From Apostichopus japonicus (taxonomy: Eukaryota > Echinodermata > Holothuroidea > Aspidochirotida > Stichopodidae): a stretch of 64,000 nt of DNA. Of this stretch, positions 39,798 through 57,276 are shown piece after piece. The first letter of the stretch is position 1. Every line of letters begins with the position of its first letter. Both the position numbers and the translations under genes were made by a program. The notes beneath the pieces are model-generated. The model did no database searches, was not told the DNA's origin, and worked only from the letters and a program-made list of their open reading frames with translations. The stretch lies in the NCBI RefSeq assembly GCF_037975245.1, contig NC_092566.1, positions 7,038,001 to 7,102,000 of the forward strand. Direction: 5' to 3'.

Positions 39798-40681
39798 CTG
39801 GGAAATTTATAGGAACAAAGAGAAAAGATATATAAAACTCGAGTCCATTGAGAATTTCCTCTGGTTGTGCCATGAGATATTTCTTCGATACTTCGGTTAA
39901 ATCATTTCGTCATAGTCTAGTTACCAAAAGGCTTGTCATATTTCAGAGAATCTCTTTGAAAAAAAAATGACTTATATTTTCTCAGTTTTGTGTAGCGTGG
40001 GGGGACGAAATGTCGAAAGATGTGAGCGGCAAGCCTTGGAACAAGGAAAAACAAGACAGTCTGTCAGAAACAAAATGTGAATAATGTACTAAACTTAAAA
40101 TAAATAATTTCAATAATAAATTCAAAGTTTGATTTAATTCGTTAACAGAAAACACTTGTTCTATTCATCTAACAGATTGGGTAACATTGGTTATTTTGAA
40201 CGAAAAATTCTACGCTTTCTTTGGTTTTTAGTTAAATGAATATTATATACGAGAAGACAATTGTACAATGAGTCCACAGTCTTGCTGTTCTATATCTACA
40301 GGTGGTAAGTTACGTAATAAGGTGGACTTATCTGGAAGATAGTTATATTCTTTTCTTTGATATTATAAAATATGTATCGCATTTTCTGCAACGACAGAGT
40401 AAGCGTTTATATGCATAGATGCCTTTTTTACGATGTCATATATACAACAACAAACCACATACCTCCATTAATAACTTTCTCAAATGTAAGGCTTCGCAGA
40501 AAGTCAACCGAAACGTCAACCAACATTATACTTTTCTTATAGTACACTTCTCCCCTCCCCTGCCCCTCCCCACCCGCCCCGCCCCGATTTATAAACGGTC
40601 CTCAGACCGCATATCAGTCACATGTATAAAGTTTATCTTTACACACTAAACACTTTTATTTAATTTTATATTTTTTGATCA
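39798..40681. other. unannotated sequence
   Basis: No gene is recognised. A C-rich stretch (about 40550-40585) precedes the hAT element. Confidence 0.45.
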
Positions 40682-40689
40682 CCTCTATA

Positions 40690-42413
40690 CAGTGGCGTCA
40701 CCAGACTTTTCAGTCTGGGGGGGGCACAGGGGGGCACCAGCATTTGATGGGGGGCACTTAGGTGGATAAGGATCGCCGTCCTGGGGGAGGGGTCTAAGGG
40801 GAGGGGGTGCCCCCTCCAGGCGCGGCGGAACGGGAAAATTATTTGGGGGGCTAATGTGTAGAGACTATCTAATCGGAGCGCCACCATCGGTTGGCGCGGA
40901 GCGTACAAGAAAATTTTGGGCTTTTCAAACCCCCAGATGGCCGGAAACGGCACTTCCCGAGTGTTTTATGCTGCGAATACCTAGCCCTAAAATATGGGTC
41001 TCAAGCCTGCAATTTCTCAGATTGCACGTAAAAGTCTGTAAAAACATTGTAATTTGTATATTCCATGGTGTTTTAAGAGAGTAGCTATTACTCGTAGTGT
41101 ACTCGTAAAGACGTTTTTGAGTGTAGTAAGGGGATGTTGGAGAACTGGCTGAAATGAAGCAAGTCATTGGCCTAAGACGAATTTGTGTTGCGCTTACCGG
41201 TACTCACACTCACTGCTTCCACTTTTCACGGGGCGTGAAGACGCGGTTGGGTGACAATGTGGTCTATAGCCAGGGGACGGGCCGAGGGTCCCCCAGCATT
41301 TACTAAAATTATTACACCTATATAGTATACGTGTGCATCGGACAGATCGACAAGTACGGTATGCATTGAAAAATGGGCAGATGCACGTTTCGGAGCCTTG
41401 GTAAATATTGGGGGGGGGGGGGGCTTATCATGCATTTGCCCCTCAACTTTTTCATTGGGGGCTGAGCCCCCCAAGCACCCCCGGTTCCGCCGCCACTGCC
41501 CCCCTCCCCCTTTGGACAATTTTCGCATACGGAGGATGGGCTAGATGCAAAATGCTGCCACATTTGATGCTAAATTCGATCTGAAGATATCTCCAGAAAT
41601 TGCTATTTTTGAGCTAATGATTTTAACAAGGCGCAGAATTTTGCAGAGGATATGACCCACATGCTGTCGATATTATGCCTAACCCTATATCAATAGAACC
41701 TACATTTGTTGAATTAATGTGTGCATGACCCCCGACTCCTTTCTTGTCCTTCTCGTTTTCGCCCATTATCTATTAAGATGTAACAGGTTCCAGCATCGTT
41801 ATTGGCTCCTATCAGGGATCTCACCATGCAATCCAAAGTTTGATCACACATCGAGTATGGCTCAGTATGCAGGTGTGAACATTCGCCATTTGTTCCTACA
41901 AGCATCTGACCTCAAATGACCTCTGCACCCCCTACACAACAGGGTTAATATATGGGTCCACAAATATAGGCAAGTATGGTGCCTGCGGACCCTCACATTC
42001 TCACATTTCGTCAGCTCCTAACCTGTCAACCTCAGACCAAGGCAACATATTGCAGTACCCTCCCTTCTCACAGTCATGTAGCTCGCGAAGCGGACGTGTA
42101 TATCCGCTGGTATGGCGTGAGCACTGACACATTCAATGTAAATATCGACACCTGTTGTGATGGCGCGGGTTACGACTTCGATACCCGACGTTCAAGGATA
42201 AACTTTTTCATTTTGTCGCAGCTCATTTGAAGAAAATACGAATTACTGTGCTTCTTTGTCCTTATGAAAAACCAACTCAGATGATGGGAGTTGAATATAA
42301 CAAAATATATATATATTTTTTTACCAACCCAAATCTCAGATGGGGGGCACTCGGGGGGACTAGGTTTTCCAGGGGGGAACGTGCCCCCCTGGCCCCCCTT
42401 GGCGACGCCACTG
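40690..42413. mobile_element. hAT element interrupted by a nested hAT element
   Basis: The left end CAGTGGCGTCACCA and the inward-read right end CAGTGGCGTCGCCA form a 14-bp terminal inverted repeat with one mismatch. A perfect 8-bp target duplication, CCTCTATA, flanks it at 40682-40689 and 42414-42421. The total is 1724 bp, about 1.04 kb without the nested insertion. The left part shares GGGGGAGGGGTCTAAGGGGA with the element at 33546-33925. No transposase remnant is recognised, so it appears non-autonomous. Open frames inside read translated G- and C-runs and are not genes. Confidence 0.85.
40817..41498. mobile_element. nested hAT element
   Basis: The ends are CAGGCGCGGCGGAAC on the left and, read inward, CAGTGGCGGCGGAAC on the right. 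The 8 bp on each side are GCCCCCTC (40809-40816) and CCCCCCTC (41499-41506), matching at 7 of 8. Removing 682 bp rejoins GGGTGCCCCCTC with CCCCTTTGGA, as in the uninterrupted relative near 33640, which supports insertion into the older element. The interior has a G-run (about 41410-41423) and no transposase that I recognise. Confidence 0.75.
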
Positions 42414-42421
42414 CCTCTATA

Positions 42422-44766
<2,345 letters not shown>

Positions 44767-44769
44767 TAT

Positions 44770-44771
<2 letters not shown>

Positions 44772-44861
<90 letters not shown>

Positions 44862-44885
44862 TATATATATACATATATACATACA
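44772..44885. repeat. (AT)n microsatellite
   Basis: Alternating A and T of about 95 bp, then an interrupted AAAT/ACAT tail. It lies just after the GAGA-box repeat, so that copy has AT tracts on both sides. Confidence 0.96.
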
Positions 44886-48134
<3,249 letters not shown>

Positions 48135-48174
48135 ATATATGTTGATACTAGATGAGACTAGTGGAACACTAGTA

Positions 48175-48218
48175 GTTGTAACTCGGAGTTTCACGCTTTG
48201 TAGCGATCTTCAGACAAC
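48175..48218 (-). ncRNA. hammerhead-ribozyme-like motif, minus copy
   Basis: This is the exact reverse complement of the motif at 48227-48270 and would fold the same way in a minus-strand transcript. In a transcript through the whole palindrome the long 84-bp hairpin would compete with either ribozyme fold. Confidence 0.45.
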
Positions 48219-48226
48219 TCTTGTCT

Positions 48227-48270
48227 GTTGTCTGAAGATCGCTACAAAGCGTGAAACTCCGAGTTACAAC
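48227..48270 (+). ncRNA. hammerhead-ribozyme-like motif, plus copy
   Basis: The parts fall in type I order. Stem I is GTTGT (48227-48231) with ACAAC (48266-48270). The core is CTGAAGA (48232-48238), with A at the variable position 7. Stem II is CGC/GCG with a TACAAA loop (48240-48251) and a U-U mismatch at the closing pair. Then come GAA (48253-48255), a 3-bp stem III ACT-CCG-AGT (48256-48264) and U at the cleavage position (48265). Tiny stem III is typical of the minimal hammerheads of Penelope-like elements and retrozymes. The mismatch at the base of stem II may reduce activity. Confidence 0.5.
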
Positions 48271-48300
48271 TACTAGTGTTCCACTAGTCTCATCTAGTAT

Positions 48301-48336
<36 letters not shown>

Positions 48337-48371
48337 AATGAAATATCGCAGTCATCATTGAAATTAAACAC

Positions 48372-48391
48372 TAGCGACATTAATGTCGCTA
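48372..48391. repeat. 20-bp perfect palindrome
   Basis: TAGCGACATTAATGTCGCTA is its own reverse complement. It lies about 40 bp after the short (AT)n that follows the large palindrome. Function is unknown. Confidence 0.75.
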
Positions 48392-49650
48392 ATATTGCTA
48401 AGGAAATACGTTAGTGCACGTCGGCGTTAAACTGACGATGATTATGCGGTATAGAATATAAAATATTTTGTCAGTATAGATTCAAAAAAAGGGGTTATCT
48501 TTATTTCTATGATTGAAATTTTAACCTTCGGGAGGCAATGGCTTGCTCTGCTTACCGTATAAGTGAGACGGCGGTTCTTCTGATATTGTTATTTGATAAC
48601 GATGAACAAAAAGGAAAACCTTCAAAAGAAAAATATTAAAATGTCCTTAAGCAAAAAGTGGGGCATCTCAGGAGATCAAAAAAACAGTTTAACCATATAG
48701 TAAACAAAGACATTAAATCTAGCGGTTCGGCTTTTAGCGAGCAATATTATAGTTGTATGGTTCTTGAAAAAGGCCCTTGTAGCTGGTCCATAAAGGCGTC
48801 CTTGAGGGGTCTTCGAAAGGGAGTGTAAAAGAATCACTTTTTGTCTATATTGTCTGCCGAAACCTAGCAGGAATTCTCACTTGAGTGCTCTCTGAATTGA
48901 TTCAAAAAGCTATCATCTCGTGAGGTTCGCTCGATCCTATAAGTAGAAGATAAAATGTTAAATGTTGACGAGATAGAAATTGATTAATTCATGTATAGAG
49001 TGGGATGTAGTTTGTAAATATGGTCAGGTTTGGTTTCGTCCAATTTCAAGGAAACAATGCCCTTATATAATATTTTAATATTTCAAAATAATTGATGGGC
49101 AACGCGCATATAAAGCTTTATGATATTATGACTTTTAAAAAAATTACGGTAACAAGTAATGTAATATTCACATTTCAAAGAATGAAGTATAGGTAAGCTA
49201 CTTCCTTTAGTGTTGTGCAAATAAGCTCATAAGATCCATAATGTGCCCACCACTACTCTAAGGGTCTTAAGGGTGAAATTATATTATGAATTCTAGCGAG
49301 CTCACTGACAGTTACAATATTTCTGAAACGAAAAGGTTTTCAATTTACTAAAGTTCGTATTGGTAATTTAGTCGTTTGTTTCTGCATCCCTATGGTCAGC
49401 TCTCAGGAGAATTACTTTTATATTTCCATTACGTTAATTTCAGGAACCGGATTCAATACCACCAGTTTCTCATAGGTATTAAGTTCGGATAGAATTTCAA
49501 TAAAATGTGCGAATTTTGCCATCGGAAGAGACCATCAACAATAAACGGTTGTATCGGCGGATGTAAGAAAAAACTTTCTCAAAGAAATGTTTGATTTTCT
49601 TCTGATAATACGAAAAACTGTATGAAAATTGGTTAGCTCTCGCTGTATAG
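48392..49650. other. unannotated sequence
   Basis: No gene or repeat is recognised. Confidence 0.45.
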
Positions 49651-49677
49651 ATATATATATATATATATATATTTACA

Positions 49678-49708
<31 letters not shown>

Positions 49709-49735
49709 TTATATATACATATATATATATATGTA
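49651..49735. repeat. interrupted (AT)n tract
   Basis: Alternating A and T with TTTACAT, ACAT and GTAT interruptions, leading into the first AAAAAGGTCAATGTA palindrome. Confidence 0.93.
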
Positions 49736-49744
49736 TATATATAT

Positions 49745-49757
49745 ATTAAAAAGGTCA

Positions 49758-49795
<38 letters not shown>

Positions 49796-49800
49796 TGACC

Positions 49801-49808
<8 letters not shown>
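49745..49808. repeat. palindromic (TA)n module, copy 1
   Basis: ATTAAAAAGGTCAATGTA (49745-49762) and its exact reverse complement (49791-49808) enclose about 28 bp of (TA)n, and (AT)n continues outside. Together they form one extended hairpin. A near-identical module lies at 50180-50241, on the other side of the LINE fragment. Confidence 0.85.
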
Positions 49809-49835
<27 letters not shown>

Positions 49836-49838
<3 letters not shown>

Positions 49839-50146
49839 GTGATATGATCTTGGTGAAGTCTAGTTCTTACTCTTTGCGCTCACATTCTCAAATCACCCTG
49901 CATGTTCCTCGTATCAATCATAATACGTTAGGCAATAGGGCTTTTGCCTACAAAGGACCTCGGTTGTGGAATTCACTTCCGGTGGAATTGATGTGTATCG
50001 ACTCCTTGACCCTGGATGCTTTCAAGATAAAGCTAAAAACGTATCTGTTTAAGCTTGCTTATTTTGATTGGCCCGACTGGTTGGCTTTGTCCTTGTTAAG
50101 CGCTTCTGAATGTCTTGTACAAAATTAGCGCTATATAAATGCATAT

Positions 50147-50161
<15 letters not shown>
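49836..50161 (+). mobile_element. 3' end of a CR1/L2-type non-LTR retrotransposon
   Basis: The open frame reads SSSYSLRSHSQITLHVPRI, then GNRAFAYKGPRLWNSLP, then FKIKLKTYLFKLAYF, and ends in a stop at 50126-50128. The LGxRAFxxxGPRLWNSLP and FKxxLKTYLF motifs are the conserved C-terminal end of reverse-transcriptase polyproteins of the CR1/L2/Rex-like lineage. The short 3' region ends GCGCTATATAAATGC and an (ATT)n tail, typical of L2-like elements. Only about 95 codons remain. The fragment is 5' truncated, with no stop or frameshift in the remaining part, so it is fairly young. The apparent start codon is just an internal methionine. Confidence 0.85.
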
Positions 50162-50178
<17 letters not shown>

Positions 50179-50179
50179 T

Positions 50180-50623
<444 letters not shown>

Positions 50624-52955
50624 GAATCGCTTGACATGATTTTACTCTTTGATTTTCCTTTGTGTCTTGTGTAGATTGGCTGTCAAAATTCGATGAAAAA
50701 TAGTATTCAGTGAGAACAGTAACGTTTCTAGGATTATTCTTCGAAATGATCCTGCTGAATTCTAAAAGTTCTGTTATACAAAGTCGAATTTTCAAAAAGA
50801 CAAGAATCCAAACAACTCTTTACCTAATAAATTCTCACTTTTAAATCCTTTGAACAACGAGAGACTTATTAAAGATGTTATCATCCCTGATTCATTCGGT
50901 CATTTACGTCAGTAGATAATTGTCTTTCTAAGAAAGCAAAACTATGGAAACGTTTTCTTCGTTTTTATTTTTACTTTGTTGTTACATATTCTGTTTGGGT
51001 TTCTGTATTTTTATCGCTGTTCCGTTGGCGGTAAATTTAGATGCTTGCAAGACCTTTTCAATAGTTTTTGTAACAAGTCGTCGACATTTCACGATATCAC
51101 GATATCATCGTTTACCATTATTCTATCGGAATAGTAAGGAGAAAAAGACGTATTTTAGGATACTTCTTTATGATCAAATGTTCTACTCCAATAACGTGCG
51201 ATGATCACACCGATATTTTCGGTATTTAACCAATTAAAGTTTTAAGACAACAACATAAAAATGTCATGGATTTGGCTGTTTCGGTAAATTAACCTGTCTT
51301 TCATTTGAGCCTTATAACTTGTCAAAGTTCACAACGTGAACAATTTATTCTGTCGGAAGGAGCTGTGAAGCCGGAGTGGCGAAGGCAAGGTACAGAGGCA
51401 CGTGTACCCTCTCCCAAATTTCGGTCAGTCGTATTATTGACAAATTAAGAAAAATCAATTAAATTAATAATACTCTTTTATAAAAAATATATATATAAGA
51501 AAAACATTCAAATACTGAAATTTATGAAATTGTATGATGCAGAAAGTGTTAAAGTAACTGTGAGGTGTTTTTCTTTATATAATCAGATCAAGTCACATTG
51601 ACCGACAGCCTTTGAAAAGTCTGCGCACTCCCCCATCGCCCACCCCCCCCCCCCATCGATTGAATCCTGCTGCGGATACGTATAAAGGTTTTATCTTTTC
51701 TCTTTCTGGAGAACACTTGTGGTTAAGTTTTAGCTTTTCCGCTTAGACGATGGATACTCTATTTAAGTTTAAGCACAAAAACAGTTTACCAATTCCCGAC
51801 ATTCCAATTGAAATGATAATGTACTCTTGTCTAAACACATTCACTATATCATAAGTATATGATAAAGTGAAGAGATGTGTTAATTCCATAAAACTCAATT
51901 CTCTCTGTTATCATGCATATCTTGCGGTATTGCTTCAGTCAAAAATTTAATATTCTAATAAAAAACCAAAAAAAAACAAAGAAAGAATAATGTGTGCAGA
52001 ATATTTTTTCTATTTAGCTATTTCTGCTTTGCAAGTAATTCACCGTAAATATTTGGTCATTTTTTTATTAGAATATTCTTCAAATTTGTTTATGACGTCA
52101 CCTTCACAGTCCATTGGCCTACCGGTAATGTTCATCCATTGCTTCGCAAAATTCGAATAACTCTGTAATATATTTAATATTTAGCCACGTATAAACAATA
52201 GAGAGACCATGTTATGACTTAAATGTAAAAACATGATATTCGAGACCACTAAAAGTCTTATGTTTTTCCGATTCATATTTTGTTGCTTTTTATGAACTGA
52301 CGTAACTAGTTTTGTGGTTAAAATATAGGTCGTCTAGCCACAAAATGGATTGACAAACCATCCAGTGTTTAACGTATCTTTTGCATAATACTAAGATGGG
52401 GTTGCTATAGCCTATACGTTACGCGAGTTCTATTACCCTGATGGTATTCAAACGTTGTTGGTTAGTGACCTCAATTTTCACTTTCTCATCTTTGCGGACC
52501 CCATCAAGTGGCAGATATTGTGGCCCTATAAAATTAATTATGCTTAGTTGCAAAGTCGCTTTACATTTTGAAAGTTTTAATTAATTAGTGTTCAACAAGT
52601 TTGTCAAAATATCGGCAATTTCTGTTTTTCTTTAAGTATTTGGCGATCCTCGAAATGTTTTTGACAGTCTTCAAAAATGGTCATCCCTCTCCTAAGATCT
52701 TAAAATGAGTGCAATGAGTAACCGTGTTATATGTTATATCTTGTCATCAACATTTGATCGTATTCACAATAATAAAGTTAATAAACATAATTTCAAATAC
52801 TTGTAATCTTTCTCACGCATTCAAACTACTATCATTATTAAACGCATTTACAATAGGTATAGTCTATGGTGAGTAGTAATAAATTGGTGCATTAACACCC
52901 TTAACCTTGGTCTATAACATGAGCACTAACCACCTTTAAAATATTTCGTGTCGTG
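50624..52955. other. unannotated sequence
   Basis: No gene is recognised. An 86-codon frame at 50944-51204 has a hydrophobic start (FSSFLFLLCCYIFCLGFCIF) but no known domain and poor codon character. A C-run lies near 51641-51654. Confidence 0.45.
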
Positions 52956-53190
52956 TATTGTATGTATGTATTTTAGATCCTCCTGTAAGCAGGAACTTGC
53001 AAAGAAGCCATCATTGGCTTATTAAAGCCGCAAGCTAACTGAAGTCAGTCTCTTAGATTCATATTTAACGTCCATGATTATGAATTGTCAACAACTCTGT
53101 AACTGGACGACATACATTAATCTTGGAGTGACTCGAACTCGGGACCTTATGATTGAAAGGCACCGGCGTTAACCACTGAGCTAACAATCC
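52956..53190 (-). mobile_element. tRNA-derived SINE
   Basis: The minus strand starts GGATTGTTAGCTCAGTGG, a clear A-box (53173-53184). It passes an anticodon-arm-like GCCTTTCAATC (UUC, Glu-like) and has a B-box GAGTTCGAGTC (about 53130-53140) at normal tRNA spacing. The acceptor stem does not pair well, so it is not a working tRNA. About 170 bp of unrelated body follows, ending in a short TACA repeat tail (about 52957-52972). An 11-bp direct repeat, CGCATTTACAA, lies at 52843-52853 and 53195-53205. It might be a target duplication if the element extends further, but this is uncertain. Confidence 0.7.
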
Positions 53191-54276
53191 TATTCGCATT
53201 TACAACCTAGTGTCTTCATAATTCAATACAGTTGTGCAGCAGTAATAGCAACCTCTCTCCACCTCTTTTATGGCTCCACAGATGACGTTTATTAATCGTG
53301 TTGTTTTCTTTTCTTGCCATCTTTGTTTTCGCAATACTTTAAACAGTGTACGCATGCGCCCTAGTATGAGTAGTCATATAGGGGTGTACTACTGGCCTAA
53401 AACATCTCTCTCCACCTCCCGCTCTCTCCACCTTTCTATTTTTCTTTCTCTCCACCTTTCCACCTCTCTGTCTGAATGAAGCACTTTGCTACCTATAAAT
53501 TGTATTAGATTTCAATATTTGAACTCATCACAACAACATAATTGAATACAGTGGCGTAGTAATGTCAAAAACTCTCTTTCTCTCCTTATGTAATAATGAC
53601 GCACCTGGCCATCTGTAAACATAACCTCATTTTAAGACATCTATTTGCTATCATGTCAATGCCCAAAATGAGCGAGTTCTTAGGAATTTAAATCTACCTA
53701 CTGAAAAGCTTTTCCTCCATTAATCTAACTTCATATTCAAATCTTTGGAACATTGTGCAAAATCATCCACGTTTGAGGCAAATTTTATCCTTCTTGATAT
53801 GCAATCTAGGACTAAAGTGACATATGTTTTCAGATTATTTTCCTTTCAAAACGGTTGTGCATTGTTATTATTATTATTATATTAGTAGTAGTAGTAGTAG
53901 TAATAATTTTGTTATTATTATTATTATTAATTTTATTATTATTATTGTTATTATATTTATTATTATTATTATCATCAAACAAGTTTCTTTGTTTAACGTT
54001 GCAAATAAATATGATAATTCGGAAAAGGGCGAAAAACAAAGAGGGGAATAAATATTAAAATATTTATTAGGGATGAGGCAGTATTTGATTTGTTGCGAAT
54101 TCTTTAGCGGAATAAGAATAACAGACAAAAAGAGAAATAAACTAGTGATATTTCCGGATTCTTGATACAGATCAGTTACACCTGATCATTTTCAGAATCA
54201 GTTTGTGTCGGCGAATTTTCTTTCCCTGAACCGTGCATATTAAAATAGACAAACAAAATCCCCGGATAATCTACAA
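53191..54276. other. unannotated sequence with CTCT and (ATT)n repeats
   Basis: A CTCTCTCCACCTC-type block (about 53405-53470) is the minus-strand GGTGGAGAG motif, in four or more copies. A trinucleotide ATT/AGT microsatellite spans about 53866-53972. A lone CAGTGGCGTAGTAATG near 53550 resembles one hAT end, but no partner end is found. No gene is recognised. Confidence 0.5.
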
Positions 54277-54367
54277 ATATATCTATAATATATATATATA
54301 TATATATATATTATAGATATAGGAAGTTAATATATATATATATATATATTATAGATATAGGAAGTTA

Positions 54368-54423
<56 letters not shown>
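54277..54423. repeat. (AT)n with 38-bp direct repeats
   Basis: The block TTATAGATATAGGAAGTTAA occurs at 54311-54330 and 54349-54368 within (AT)n, a 38-bp period. An inverted ATATCTATAATA at the left end pairs with TATTATAGATAT, giving a hairpin. Confidence 0.85.
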
Positions 54424-57268
54424 CAGCGCAAACAAAATAGAAACTGGCAGGAGATTGGCAGTAAGATTACAAACTTTGTCAAATTTGAATAAATCATTTG
54501 AAACATTATCAGGGGATATCATGAGTCAAGAAAGGTTAGGCGGTGGTATAAAACAAAATATCGAAGGAGAAAAAACGGAAACTAAGAAGCGATCAATCAT
54601 TGAGAAAGTACGGTCACGTTTGAAATGTACTTTTGAAAAATGTCTTCACTTTCATGTCAGTGATGAGAGATGTTAGAAGTATAAGGACAATCAACTTTCA
54701 TCGATGTGAAAGTATCGAAGATTTGACTGGGGTCGTGTTTTGAATTTAAAGTTGGGAAACATACCGTTCACATTACGTCCGTTCCTCAGATGCAGTGCAG
54801 AACGTGTTGCGGAAACAAGAGTTTTATAGACTTTAAATATTACGATCCCTTTCAAATTTTTCATTGACAAATGGTGTTGAAATTGCATGCATTTTGTGAT
54901 ACCCTGGCTGTTGATATGAAGTTAAAAAGAACATGATTCGGTTGAATTATCATTTAAAATTGATAAAACAATGGGTTAACATTAACATTTAGGTCCTTAC
55001 TGAGGATCTGACGTCATCATAAATTTAGTCTTAAAGGAGCATTCTAAGCATTAAGCATATTTTAAAGGTGGGTATCTTGAAAACCCGAACCGCTAAAGAG
55101 TCTTTATTAACACCCAAATATTTCTTTATTCTTGGACAATATGACATATCAAGTCTACAAATGATCCTTTTAATGGGATCAAAAGTTACCTCTCCCACCC
55201 CACCCCAACCCACCGCACCCCTCCCCCAATCCATAAATTGTATACTATCAATCGCATGAATGCAAAAGGCTATATCCGAAAAAAAATCCATCACCATTTC
55301 CGAATAAAATAGATTTAGAGAAGTTCTTGACGTATAACAGTCCCCCTCCCTTTCCCCGTCCCGTCCCCTCCCCTACCCCCACACAAAACATCTGCTGTGG
55401 AAACATATGTCATATCTTTCTTTCTGTATTAACTTCTTTTTTTCTATTTCGCATTATATCATATTTCAAATCTGTAGTAATACGATACTATATATACCTA
55501 AAGCGTAAAATCATACTCCATTGAGAAATGAGATAAGTTGGCTCGAAAGAAAAAAATTACTTGAGCGAACTATGGGATGCACTTTTAATTTTATTGATTT
55601 CAAATATGAGAGAGAGAGAGATTTAAGGCCCCCCGGTTAACTAGATATAAGATAAAATATATAACAATATGAATAATAGAGAGATATGTCTATACTATAT
55701 AACACACCAAGATCTGGAGCACTTCTCTGAACTAGCAGAAGTTTATAATTTAGTGAAAAGAAAGAATTCATTTGTTTTAAATACAAAAATCAATTAATCA
55801 TTCCAAGTGGCAATGTTTGCAATATTCGTCAAAATTCATGTTTATAATAGAGATTTAGTATACAAAAAATCGTCGTTAATGGTGCTACAAATATGTCAAA
55901 TGTAAATACATCAAATGATATCTTTGTTTATTATATAATAGAATAGACAGAATAGTACATTGCACATGAAACGTTTTCTTCTGTACTTGTTTGCTTGACT
56001 TAGTTATATATTAGACATTTCAATGTAGGAATTTGACGTTAGCCTATAACTATACGCGTATATATACGGTTTCATGAGGTCTGGCTCGTTCAGTGTAATT
56101 AATTAGTTCAAGTTACTTTTCATCTACTAATAGACTTTTGCAAACAGAGAGATACGGAGTAAAATCTATAGAAACGTATAAAGAGATTCGGGGGTGTAAT
56201 GACCCTTATACGAAGGGGCATCACCATAATACTACTGGCGTCCAAATTACATCACTGTGCATTATATGTACTTTAAATATCGGTATTCATACATAGATTA
56301 ATGCAGCTAAAGTTATACTTATCCCGCGCACATCTTTACTGTTTTATATTAAGTTTGTTTGTTTCTTCTTCTTCTTTTTTTGCTTTCCAATTTTTCTATT
56401 ATTATATTTTATCTGAGGTATAACATTTATATTTAATATACACATCAATACCACCGACAAATAACATTATCAAAGCGATCTCGATGTAATCTATCAAGCT
56501 AACATGATACAATATGGAAAGCCAGTTATTTTACAACGCTATATAAGCAGATATAAGCCTATCCGAAGGAGATGAATATTGAACAGTTTGAGGCAAAAGA
56601 CATCACGTCGTGTGCCCTTTGGACCAGTTTTGAAGACCATTCTAGATGGGAGATTGTAAATATCACAAGAATGGTAATCTAATCTTATTTACTCCATCAC
56701 CTATTAGTCGCGATAATTTTCATGTATATGATTCTAAATAAGCCAATCATAACAATGATCGACTTAATCCACTTAATCCGCATCATATGAACTGAATTGT
56801 GTAACTCATACCCATGCACCGAAATTGCTCAAAATAGTAAAAAGTTCCGTATATGAATGATCGAAAGTAATGCATCTCGCCCCACCCACCCCACCCCACC
56901 CCAAATAAAAATAGCATAAAGCTAGTGATTATCTTTTCTTCTTTATATCAAATAATTCTATAATAAGTTAAAGCTTCAATGGGGTTTTTCAGTACCCTGA
57001 CAATATAATACTTTTCTTAAAGAGATATAAATATCCCACACTTGTTTCTGGTTGAAATGCCCATCTCAATATCTTGTTCCTATAGCTTTGAGATATGGTT
57101 CATTGGATGTAACTTTACTTGTTTACCCTCGATTCTTCCAGGGAGAGGTTCACTGCCCTAGGCGTGTGTCCTCTACCCCAGTGCCCTTTTCATTATCTTT
57201 ACTTTCATATTATAACTTTCTTGTTGGTTTATCCTGAATAATCTGAAACATTTGGAATGAATAGATTA
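54424..57268. other. unannotated sequence with C-rich runs
   Basis: No gene is recognised. C-rich runs lie at about 55190-55228, 55341-55382 and 56879-56903. A basic, lysine-rich 73-codon frame at 54455-54676 has no known domain. Confidence 0.45.
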
Positions 57269-57276
57269 GCTGTCAA

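Larger units (their letters stand above)
48135..48310. mobile_element. perfect 84-bp palindrome, likely Penelope-type end
   Basis: Positions 48135-48218 and 48227-48310 are exact reverse complements over 84 bp with an 8-base loop (48219-48226). Each arm ends in ATATAT. The right arm joins (AT)n immediately, and the left arm joins a short stub and then (AT)n. Each arm carries a hammerhead-ribozyme-like sequence. Known Penelope-like elements carry minimal type I hammerheads in their terminal repeats, so an inverted pair of terminal fragments is a reasonable reading. Exact arms mean very recent inversion-duplication, template switching, or an assembly or library hairpin artefact. Confidence 0.6.

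Noticed and set aside
41226-41563. Glycine- and proline-rich open frames on the minus strand
   Set aside because: They lie inside the nested hAT element and translate its G- and C-runs. Similar peptides come from the element at 33.5-33.9 kb.
50944-51204. 86-codon frame with a hydrophobic N-terminus resembling a signal peptide
   Set aside because: T-rich DNA gives such hydrophobic runs by chance. No downstream domain is recognised.
53549-53565. CAGTGGCGTAGTAATG as a hAT left end
   Set aside because: No matching right end or 8-bp duplication is found within a few kilobases, so no element can be drawn.
54455-54676. Lysine-rich 73-codon open frame
   Set aside because: No recognisable domain, no splice evidence, and it directly follows an (AT)n tract. 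Kept only as a note.
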